From DASTPP01 sp035762175 (lineage in GTDB: Bacteria; Myxococcota_A; Polyangia; Polyangiales; Polyangiaceae), in NCBI GenBank assembly GCA_035762175.1, contig DASTPP010000421.1:1-28289 (forward strand): a stretch of DNA of 28,289 nucleotides, read 5' to 3'. Shown one piece after another: positions 17,151-23,340 of the stretch; position 1 is the stretch's first letter, and each line of letters starts with the position of its first letter. The position numbers and the translations under genes were made by a program. The notes beneath the pieces are model-generated. The model worked only from the letters and a program-made list of their open reading frames with translations. It was not told the origin of the DNA and did no database searches.

Positions 17151-18677
17151 TCAGGAGCCCTTGGCCCCGGCGGGAGGGATGACGTGGACGACCGGCCCGA
17201 GCCCGAGCGAGCGCAGATCGCGCTCGGTGTAGAGGCGGTCGTCGAGCAGGGCGAGGGCGAAGGCGATGAGCAGGCCGAGCCCGAGCGCGACGCCGAGGAC
17301 GGCGGCCGCGACGCGCGTCTTGCCGAACTTGGTCGGGCGCACGGGCTTGAAGGCCGGGTCGATGATGACCATCTGCGAGGCCCGGCCGCTCGCCTCGACG
17401 CCCGCCAGAATGCTCGCCTTGAAGAGCTTGTCTTGGATCTGGTTATAGCGCTCGCGCGCCTCGTACGCCTCGCGGTTGACCTTGTTCCACTCGGTCTCGA
17501 GCGAGACGATGAAGTTGCTGACGTCGCTGCCCGAGCCGCCGGCGCGCTCGTCTTCTTTGTCGCCCTTCTTCGAGAGGCGGCGGGCGGCGATGGCGTTCTC
17601 GACCGAGCGCAGCTGGTCTTTGATGCTGCCCTCGTCGACCGGCGCCGCGTGCCCGCCCGCGCCCGCGCCCGCGCCGCTCTTCAGGGCCGAGACCGCCTGC
17701 TCGAGCCGCGCCTCGGCCTGCCGCACGCGGCCCTTGGCGGTGAGCACGTCGGGGTGCTGCTCGGTGAGCTTGCTCTGCTTGTCGGCCAGGTCGCGCTGCG
17801 CGCTCGCCAGCTCGTTCTCGGCCGCCTGCTTGGCCGCCGTCAGCGCCGGGTCGGCGTTGTGCGTGGGCGGCGCGACCGGCCGGGGCGAGGTGAGGCTCTC
17901 GCGCAGCCGCGCCGCCTGCCGCTCGAGCGCCTGCAGCCGCGGGTCGCCGCCCAACGCCGCCGCCGCCGCCGCCCCCGCCTGCTGCCGCGCCGCCACGCGC
18001 ACCGACGCGCCCGCCGTCGGCGCCCCGCCGCCCGGCGTCAGGTCCTGCGCGAACTCGGGGTGCTGCGCCAAGAAGGTCGCGAGCGCCTCCTCTTTGCCGC
18101 GCAGCTCTTGCGAGGTGCGCTGCTCTTCGGCCTGCAGAAAGCTGCGCGTCGCCTCGGCCTGCTCGAAGCGGTAGCGCGCGTTCTCTTCGATGAGCGCGTC
18201 GCCGAGCCGCTTGGTCACGTCGTGCACGACCTGCGGGTCTTCGCCGTCGTAGCTCACCTCGAAGGTGTCTTCGTGCGACTTGAAGACGATGTGGCGCCGC
18301 AGCTCGTCGACCGCCTCGATGATGCCCAGGCGCGCCACCGTGTTCGGGTACAGCCCGAACTCGCCCACCACCTTCTCGAGGTGCGTGCGCGAGAGCAGCA
18401 TGTCTTTCAGGCGCGGCGCCAGGCGCTTGCGCGACTCTTCCTGCGCCTGCTGCCCGAGCACGCTACTCGCCTGGATGCCCTCGCGGTACAGCAAGAGCAC
18501 CTGCGAGTGGTAGACCGGCCTCAGCACCAGAAAGGGCGTGAGCGCCCCCAGCGCCGCGCCGATCGCGAGCGCGACCGCGATGACCCGCCAGCGGCGGGCG
18601 ATTCGCGAGAGCAGCGAGCGGAGCCAGTTGATGACCTCGCGCGGGGTGGCGAATGCCGACTCTTGGCCTTGGCTCAC
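17151..18677 (-). CDS. Polysaccharide co-polymerase (Wzz/GNVR-type chain length determinant)
   Basis: This 508-aa protein starts at the GTG at 18677 (MSQGQESAF), 9 nt downstream of the preceding stop codon. An ATG at 18761 is possible but would overlap the upstream gene by 76 nt. A cytoplasmic N-terminus leads to TM1 (about 32-52), a Wzz-type periplasmic domain (SQVLLLYREG, HIVFKSHEDTFEVSYDGEDPQVVHDVTKRLGDALIEENARYRF) and a long coiled coil (about 165-400) with Ala/Gly-rich breaks. A GNVR-like segment and the Pro-rich FKPVRPTKFGKTR precede TM2 (about 450-475). The short C-terminus ends at RDLRSLGLGPVVHVIPP, the point where one-piece Wzc proteins continue into the kinase. This is therefore the membrane half of a split Wzc, with the ATPase 13 nt downstream. 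Confidence 0.9.
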   Translation of the reverse strand: MSQGQESAFATPREVINWLRSLLSRIARRWRVIAVALAIGAALGALTPFLVLRPVYHSQVLLLYREGIQASSVLGQQAQEESRKRLAPRLKDMLLSRTHLEKVVGEFGLYPNTVARLGIIEAVDELRRHIVFKSHEDTFEVSYDGEDPQVVHDVTKRLGDALIEENARYRFEQAEATRSFLQAEEQRTSQELRGKEEALATFLAQHPEFAQDLTPGGGAPTAGASVRVAARQQAGAAAAAALGGDPRLQALERQAARLRESLTSPRPVAPPTHNADPALTAAKQAAENELASAQRDLADKQSKLTEQHPDVLTAKGRVRQAEARLEQAVSALKSGAGAGAGGHAAPVDEGSIKDQLRSVENAIAARRLSKKGDKEDERAGGSGSDVSNFIVSLETEWNKVNREAYEARERYNQIQDKLFKASILAGVEASGRASQMVIIDPAFKPVRPTKFGKTRVAAAVLGVALGLGLLIAFALALLDDRLYTERDLRSLGLGPVVHVIPPAGAKGS

Positions 18678-18685
18678 GTCGGGCA

Positions 18686-19750
18686 CTATACACGCTCCCG
18701 TCGAGCTTGCTTGTTCGGGTTGCCGAACTTTGCCATTCGGGGTAGGTTGATGTGGCCGCAAGCCGGAATGCGCAGCCGCCGCAGATCGTCGACGTCGTAG
18801 ACGCGCGCGTCGAAGGCGGCGATGGCGATGCCGACCGCGGGGACCAGCAGCAAAAAGGCGAGCACGGTCACGAGCGCGAGCTCGGCGTTGACGGGCAAGA
18901 GCGGCAAGGGCGGCCGGTTCGCGTCGAGCACCTCGAAGCGCAGGCCGAGGCGCTGGTTCTCGAGGTTGGCCCGAAAGTCGAAATCGGACTGCCGCTTCGA
19001 CGCCTCTTTCAGCCGGTCTTGCAGCGAGAGAATGGTGCGCCGAAGCTGCTCGAGCTCGACCAGGAGCGTGGCGCGCTCGGCCGCCTTGGACCCGTTGAGC
19101 TCGAGCTGGGCCTCGGTCAGGCGGGTCTGGGCCTGCGCGAGCTGCTCTCGCAGGCCCGCGGAGGCGCGGTGGGTCGCCTCGGCGTCGAGCTCGGCGGCCT
19201 CGCGCCGGCGGGTCGACTCGTCATCTTGGATGGTCTGGGCGAGCGTGCGGGCCACGTCGAGCGCCAGCTGCGGGTCGGTCGTGCTGTACTCGACGATGAC
19301 GCGGGCCGAGCGCGGCGGGTCGTCGCGGTAGCGCTGCTGGCTGAAGTAGTTGCTGATGACGTCGAGGTCGATGTCGTCGCGCATCGCCTCGACCGCCAGC
19401 TGCATGTCGATTTTGCGCTTGGTCGGGTAGAGGTCGTACTTCTCGATGATGCGCTGCAGCCGCGACGAGACGAGGGCGACGTCGCTCAGGTAGTTCTTGA
19501 GCCGGCCCCGGGTGGGCGGGGCCGTGTCGTTCGTCAGGTCGCCCTCGGTGACCCGGAAGATGACGTGGGCGGCGTACTGCCGCTTCTTGAGCGAGCGGTA
19601 GCCGGCCGTCAGCGCCGTCAGCGCCAGCGTGATGATCAGGATGCGCCGGAGCGAGACGCGCATCCGGCGCAAGAGGCGGCTCGTCTCGGCCGCGGCCTCG
19701 GAGAAGCCCGGCTCGTCCGCCGTCCAGTCGTCGCCCCGGGGCTCGGACAA
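18686..19750 (-). CDS. Second Wzz-like polysaccharide co-polymerase
   Basis: This 354-aa protein starts at TTG 19750, chosen because GAGGGGG lies 8-14 nt upstream and the frame gives a typical N-terminus (MSEPRGDDW). TM1 is about 36-51; the periplasmic part contains AHVIFRVTEGDLTND, EYSTTDPQLALDVARTLAQTI and a coiled coil (about 170-250). The Pro-rich DANRPPLPLLPVNAE precedes TM2 (about 290-313). The end (DARVYDVDDLRRLRIPACGHINLP) again matches the Wzc linker before a kinase domain. It has a shorter coiled coil than the next protein. Two different co-polymerases in a row suggest a hetero-oligomer or two chain-length settings; this is inference. It lies 13 nt after the STAS gene and 8 nt before the next co-polymerase, so all four genes are probably one transcript. 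Confidence 0.88.
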   Translation of the reverse strand: MSEPRGDDWTADEPGFSEAAAETSRLLRRMRVSLRRILIITLALTALTAGYRSLKKRQYAAHVIFRVTEGDLTNDTAPPTRGRLKNYLSDVALVSSRLQRIIEKYDLYPTKRKIDMQLAVEAMRDDIDLDVISNYFSQQRYRDDPPRSARVIVEYSTTDPQLALDVARTLAQTIQDDESTRRREAAELDAEATHRASAGLREQLAQAQTRLTEAQLELNGSKAAERATLLVELEQLRRTILSLQDRLKEASKRQSDFDFRANLENQRLGLRFEVLDANRPPLPLLPVNAELALVTVLAFLLLVPAVGIAIAAFDARVYDVDDLRRLRIPACGHINLPRMAKFGNPNKQARRERV

Positions 19751-19763
19751 GGCGCCGCCCCCC

Positions 19764-20069
19764 TCACGCCTCGAGGGCGAAGACGCGGTCGAGGCGCAGG
19801 AGCTTGAAGATGGCGAGGGGCTGGCCCTGCAGCCCCACGATGGTCACGTCGCCGCCGGCCGAGCGCACGCGCTTGAAGAGCGAGACGAGCGCGCCGACGC
19901 CCGAGCTGTCGATGATGCGCATCGAGCTCAGATCGAGCGTCACTTTCTTCGGCTTGTCGTTGGCCACCTCGTCGAGGGCGGGGCGCAGCTCGGGCGCGGT
20001 GAGCGCGTCGAGCTCGCCCTCGATGCGGAACACGATGGTGTCACCCTGGATGGTCTTGCTGAAGGTCAT
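19764..20069 (-). CDS. STAS-domain anti-anti-sigma-type protein
   Basis: This 101-aa single STAS domain resembles SpoIIAA/RsbV. FRIEGELDALTAPELRPALDE (15-35) and VTLDLSSMRIIDSSGVGAL (43-61) are characteristic. Ser56 in DSSG aligns with the serine phosphorylated by the partner kinase, so it should be switchable. ATG 20069 is preferred over the GTG codon just before it, with GGAGAG about 8 nt upstream. An RsbW-like kinase gene is 475 bp upstream on the same strand, and a matching PP2C phosphatase is at 3599-5404. The co-polymerase start lies 13 nt downstream. STAS proteins of this kind release a bound target when dephosphorylated; the target here could be a sigma factor elsewhere or the export machinery itself. 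Confidence 0.93.
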   Translation of the reverse strand: MTFSKTIQGDTIVFRIEGELDALTAPELRPALDEVANDKPKKVTLDLSSMRIIDSSGVGALVSLFKRVRSAGGDVTIVGLQGQPLAIFKLLRLDRVFALEA

Positions 20070-20292
20070 CACGTCGCTCTCCGCCGGAAAGGCCGCGCCG
20101 CCGGGCGTCGGGGCGCGGGACTGGCCCGGGGGTGCTGCGCCTCGGGGTCAAAGAGCCTAGCGGCCCGGGTGAGGTGGGGGCAAGTGGCCTCGCCCCCGGG
20201 ACGCGACCCCCCCGCTCGTTTCGGGTGCGCGCGACGGCGTCGCCGTTCAGCCGGGGCGGTGCTTCCGCGCGGCCGGGCGGCACCTCAGCGCA

Positions 20293-20378
20293 GCCGGGGC
20301 GGCCCCCTGCCGCGACCCGGCGATGCTTCTGCGCGGCCGGGGCGACCCTCTGCCGCGACCCGGCGGTGCTTCTGCGCG
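20293..20378. repeat. Two tandem copies of a 43-bp unit
   Basis: Copies begin at 20293 and 20336 and differ at a few positions. Both contain CTGCCGCGACCCGGC and TGCTTCTGCGCGG. Partial units (CAGCCGGGGCGG, TGCTTCCGCGCGGCC) occur just upstream from about 20250, so the array was probably longer. Confidence 0.8.
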
Positions 20379-20429
20379 GTCGGGCGGGCGTTCGCGCGTT
20401 CGAGCCAGCCTTTGGAACACCCCGAGCGC

Positions 20430-20497
20430 CCGGCGCCCACGTGCCTACAGACAGGCCGCGCGGCCGGCGCCCACGTGCCTACAGACAGGCCGCGCGC
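20430..20497. repeat. Two tandem copies of a 34-bp unit with a small palindrome
   Basis: Copies begin at 20430 and 20464 and are nearly identical, followed by a broken third start (CCGGCGCCCGCGG). Each contains CACGTGCCTACAGACAGGC: an E-box-like CACGTG palindrome followed by GCCT-ACAGAC-AGGC, which can form a hairpin with a 6-nt loop. The ACAGAC loop is unusually A-rich for this region, which suggests conserved sequence rather than composition alone. Confidence 0.85.
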
Positions 20498-20544
20498 CCG
20501 GCGCCCGCGGCCCGGGGCCGGCGCGGGGCTGCGCCGGGGGGCGG

Positions 20545-20958
20545 TCAAAAGCTCTTGGCGAGCAGGAGCGTGTTGGGGCGCCCGGGCTGGTAGGACACGA
20601 CGTCCATGAAGGAGCGGATGATGAAAAGACCCATGCCCGACTCGGGCAGCCCGTCGAGGTCGGGGGGCGGGATGAGCGAGGGGTCGAAGCTGTGGCCGTC
20701 GTCGAGAATGCGCAACACCAGGCGCTTCGGCTCGAATTCGATTTCGACCACCACCTCGCCCGGGGGCAGGTTGCGGAAGCCGTGAATGAAAATATTGTTG
20801 AGCGCTTCGCCGCAGGCGGACACCACCTGGTCGGCGAAGTCTTTGGAGGGGCGGTGGGCGCCGCCGCCGAGCTTGCCGGCGACCTTGCAGGACGCTGACA
20901 CGACGCGCAACGCGACGTCGCGATACGGCAGCAAGCCCGGAAAGCGGAGTTGGATCAC
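20545..20958 (-). CDS. RsbW/SpoIIAB-like anti-sigma-type HATPase serine kinase
   Basis: This 137-aa protein starts at the GTG at 20958 (MIQLRFPGLLPYRD), which has AAGGG just upstream; 31 additional codons to a possible start at 21051 are Arg/Pro-rich and look non-coding. The GHKL ATPase motifs are intact: N box EALNNIFIHG with Glu51 and Asn54, G1 box LDDGHSFDP (85-93) and G2 box SGMGLFIIRS (107-116). Proteins of this size phosphorylate a STAS partner and bind the target of the switch. The nearest STAS gene is downstream on the same strand. It reads divergently from the phosphoglycosyl transferase gene. Confidence 0.92.
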   Translation of the reverse strand: MIQLRFPGLLPYRDVALRVVSASCKVAGKLGGGAHRPSKDFADQVVSACGEALNNIFIHGFRNLPPGEVVVEIEFEPKRLVLRILDDGHSFDPSLIPPPDLDGLPESGMGLFIIRSFMDVVSYQPGRPNTLLLAKSF

Positions 20959-21060
20959 CCGACACCCTTGCGACCAACGCCCCGGCCGCCGGAACCATCG
21001 GACCCCGGGGTCGACGCCCGGGCGGGTGGTGAGGGCGGATGTGCGTGGCACAACGCCTTT

Positions 21061-21090
21061 ACTCTAGCAGGACACTGCGGCCTTGCGCAA
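21061..21090 (-). promoter_or_regulatory. Candidate promoter for the HATPase gene
   Basis: On the minus strand TTGCGC (21085-21090) and TAGAGT (21061-21066) are separated by 18 nt, pointing toward the gene start at 20958. The -10 matches the consensus at four of six positions and lies in one of the few A/T-rich patches of the region. This is a weak sigma-70-type match judged by eye. Confidence 0.3.
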
Positions 21091-21184
21091 ACCAACGCCG
21101 GCCCGCGCCCTCCTTTTGGACGAACGCGAGCGCGGCCGGGGGGCGCGGAAAGCCGGGGGGTTCCACGGAGCGCGCCGTGGGGGT

Positions 21185-21988
21185 ATGAGAGGTGTCGTGC
21201 CCTCGCCGACCGTACTGCTTGCCAAGCGCGCCATCGACGTCGCCGCGTCCGCGGTGGGGCTCGCCGTCACGCTCCCGCTCTATCCCGTGTTGGCCGCCGC
21301 CGTCTGGCTCGATTCGCCGGGGCCGATCTTCATTAAGCAGAAGCGCGCCGGCGTGCTCCTGCCGCCCGAGAAGGGCGCGCCGCCGGCGGGCGGGGGCGGG
21401 GGCGGGGGCGGGGGCGGGGGCGGGGGCAACGGGGCGCCGGCCTCGACGCTGCGCTATTCGACCTTCACGATGTACAAGTTCCGGTCGATGCGGGTCGACG
21501 CCGAGAAGCACACCGGCGTCGTCGTCGCCTCGCAGGACGACCCGCGCATCACGCGGGTGGGGCGGTTCATCCGCAAGACGCGCCTCGACGAGCTGCCCCA
21601 GCTGTGGAACGTGCTCCGCGGCGACATGAGCCTGGTCGGCCCGCGCCCCGAGCGGCCCGAGCTGCTCGAGAACCTCGCGATGGCGATACCCTTTTTCGAA
21701 GAGCGGATGCACAACGTCAAGCCGGGCATCACGGGCCTGGCGCAGGTGTCGCTCGGGTACACGGGGCGCATCCCCGACGATAGCCAGCTCGCCGCCTACC
21801 GCGACTCGCTGACCAACCCCTTCAAGCTCGACGGGGTCGAAGACGCGCTCGCCGACGACATGCGCACGAAGCTGCTCTACGACCTCGCCTACGCCGCCTC
21901 GCTCGAGCGGCTGCCGAGCTACCTGCGCACCGAGCTCGGCATCATGATCAAGACGCCGCTCGTGATGATGAAGGCCGTGGGGCGCTGA
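21185..21988 (+). CDS. Initiating sugar (phosphoglycosyl) transferase, WcaJ/PglC superfamily
   Basis: This 267-aa protein starts at ATG 21185 (MRGVVPSPTVLLAKRAIDV); a TTG at 21083 would add 34 low-complexity residues. A single N-terminal re-entrant membrane segment (about 15-37) precedes the catalytic domain with MYKFRSM, the Asp-Glu dyad in RLDELPQLWNVLRGDMSLVGPRPE, and PGITGLAQV. Such enzymes transfer a sugar phosphate from a UDP-sugar to undecaprenyl phosphate, the first step of repeat-unit assembly. It is the short monotopic form without the extra N-terminal helices of WcaJ. Between the substrate-side segment IKQKRAGVLLPPEKG and TMYKFRSM there is an unusual low-complexity insertion with 13 consecutive glycines. 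It converges on the aspartate kinase gene. Confidence 0.93.
   Translation: MRGVVPSPTVLLAKRAIDVAASAVGLAVTLPLYPVLAAAVWLDSPGPIFIKQKRAGVLLPPEKGAPPAGGGGGGGGGGGGGNGAPASTLRYSTFTMYKFRSMRVDAEKHTGVVVASQDDPRITRVGRFIRKTRLDELPQLWNVLRGDMSLVGPRPERPELLENLAMAIPFFEERMHNVKPGITGLAQVSLGYTGRIPDDSQLAAYRDSLTNPFKLDGVEDALADDMRTKLLYDLAYAASLERLPSYLRTELGIMIKTPLVMMKAVGR
21391..21426 (+). repeat. Six perfect CGGGGG hexanucleotide copies inside the transferase gene
   Basis: Six uninterrupted CGGGGG units encode most of a polyglycine run. Copy changes would keep the reading frame and alter only loop length by two residues per unit. The G-runs could also form a G-quadruplex in the coding strand. Confidence 0.95.
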
Positions 21989-21997
21989 GCCGCGCCC

Positions 21998-22020
21998 GCC
22001 CCCCGGCGCCCGCGGGGGGC
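21998..22020. terminator. Hairpin between convergent genes
   Basis: GCCCCCC (21998-22004) pairs perfectly with GGGGGGC (22014-22020) around a 9-nt loop, between the stop codons at 21988 (+) and 22031 (-). There is no U-tract on either strand, so it is a probable bidirectional stop or mRNA-stabilising hairpin rather than a classical intrinsic terminator. Confidence 0.5.
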
Positions 22021-22030
22021 GCCCGCCCGC

Positions 22031-23236
22031 TCAGGCCTCGGCGGCGAAGTCGCGGTGCAGGCGGCGCTCGAGCTCGGGGGCGCGCGCGGCCTCGACGAAG
22101 GCCGTCAGGCGCAGGGGCGTGGCGACGAGGTGGCGGAAGGGGCCGACGTCGGCGACGGCGCGGGCGAAGCGGGCGAGGGGGGCGCCCTCGGTCGAGAGGC
22201 CGTCGCCGACGACGCTGACGGCGGCGAGGCCGGGCTCGAGCGAGAGCCGGTCGCCGCCGGCCGCGCCGAGGCGCGCCCCCGCCTCGGCCCAGTCGGGCAC
22301 GTTGAGCAGCGGCACGACGAAGGCGCCGCCGTCTTCGCCCCAGTGCAGGTCGCGCAGCGGCACGCGCGCCTCGGCGGCGGCCGCGACGACGCGGGCGAGG
22401 GCGTCGCCGCCGCGGGCCCGCCCGAGCACGAGGTTCTGGTCGGCGACGACGGCGCGCACGCGGGCGGGCGGCTCGGGGCCGACGAGGGTCTGGCGGTGGT
22501 TCGGGTGCGCCTCCCAGGCGTCGAAGGTGCTGCGCGCGGCGATGGTGACGCGCGCCTTGCGCGCCCACTCGACGGCCTGGGCGTTCAGCACCTTGGCGCC
22601 GCACTCGGCCATCTCTTGCAGCGTCTCGTAGCCGACCTCGGGCAGGTGCCGCGCGGCCTCGACCGCGCGGGGGTCGGCGCTGTAGACGCCGTCGACGTCG
22701 CTGTAGATCTCGCAGTGGGTCGCGCCGAGCGCGGCGGCGAGGGCGACGGCCGTCGTGTCGGTGCCGCCGCGGCCGAGCGTCGTGATCTCGCGCCGGTAGC
22801 TCATGCCCTGGTAGCCGGCGACGATGACGATGCGGCCGCGGGCGAGCTCGTCTTCGATGCGGTGCGGGCGCACCTCGATGATGCGGGCGTCGAAGTGCCG
22901 GTCGTTGGTGATGATGCCGCTCTGCGAGCCGGTGAACGAGATGGCGCTCTCGCCGCGGGCGGCGATGGCGATGGTGAGCAGCGACATCGAGACGCGCTCG
23001 CCGGTCGAGACGAGCATGTCGAGCTCGCGCCGGGGCGGGTCGTGGGCCTCGCCATTCACCGTGGCGGCCTCGCGCGCGAGGGCGAGCAGCCCGTCGGTCG
23101 TCTTGCCCATGGCCGAGACGGTGACGACGACGTCGTGGCCGGCGCGCCGGGCGGCCACGATCTTGTCGGCGACGCGGCCGAGCCGCCCGAGGTCGGCGAC
23201 CGACGAGCCGCCGTACTTCTGCACGATGATGCCCAT
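22031..23236 (-). CDS. lysC: Aspartate kinase
   Basis: This 401-aa enzyme phosphorylates aspartate, the first step toward lysine, diaminopimelate, threonine and methionine. The signature KYGGSSV is at residues 7-13, with VSAMGKTTDGL, STGERVSMSLL, TLGRGGTDTTAVALAAALGA and DVDGVYSADPR following in order. The C-terminal regulatory part is only partly recognisable. The ACT-type VSVVGDGL is present, but the usual IDMIST/ISVLV-like ligand loop is replaced by HLVATPLRLTAFVEAA, so feedback control may differ. ATG 23236 has AGGCAGGG directly upstream. A terminator at 23323-23340 separates it from the next minus-strand gene upstream, so it should have its own promoter in 23237-23322. No other amino-acid gene is adjacent. 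Confidence 0.94.
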   Translation of the reverse strand: MGIIVQKYGGSSVADLGRLGRVADKIVAARRAGHDVVVTVSAMGKTTDGLLALAREAATVNGEAHDPPRRELDMLVSTGERVSMSLLTIAIAARGESAISFTGSQSGIITNDRHFDARIIEVRPHRIEDELARGRIVIVAGYQGMSYRREITTLGRGGTDTTAVALAAALGATHCEIYSDVDGVYSADPRAVEAARHLPEVGYETLQEMAECGAKVLNAQAVEWARKARVTIAARSTFDAWEAHPNHRQTLVGPEPPARVRAVVADQNLVLGRARGGDALARVVAAAAEARVPLRDLHWGEDGGAFVVPLLNVPDWAEAGARLGAAGGDRLSLEPGLAAVSVVGDGLSTEGAPLARFARAVADVGPFRHLVATPLRLTAFVEAARAPELERRLHRDFAAEA

Positions 23237-23322
23237 GCCCTGCCTCGCCTCGCCCGGCCGGCCCTGCCTCGGGCCGGCGGAACAATGTAGAACGCGCGTA
23301 CCACGCGCGGCGCGCGCGGGCC

Positions 23323-23340
23323 AAAAAAGGGGCGCGCCCC
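23323..23340 (-). terminator. Intrinsic terminator of the acidic-protein gene
   Basis: Immediately after the minus-strand stop codon at 23341, the RNA reads GGGGCGCGCCCC followed by six U. This is a short GC hairpin plus U-tract, the only classical Rho-independent terminator I see in the window. Confidence 0.75.

Larger units (their letters stand above)
20070..20544. other. 475-bp intergenic region made largely of tandem repeats
   Basis: This region lies between the HATPase gene and the STAS gene, both on the minus strand. It contains a 43-bp repeat pair (20293-20378) and a 34-bp repeat pair (20430-20497), listed separately. All frames are rich in Arg, Pro and Ala without a domain. The end near 20070-20200 should hold the STAS ribosome binding site and possibly an internal promoter, but I see no convincing hexamers. 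Confidence 0.6.

Noticed and set aside
18678..18761. ATG start at 18761 for the second co-polymerase
   Set aside because: It would overlap the preceding gene by 76 nt; the GTG at 18677 gives an MSQ start like that of the downstream ATPase and a short gap.
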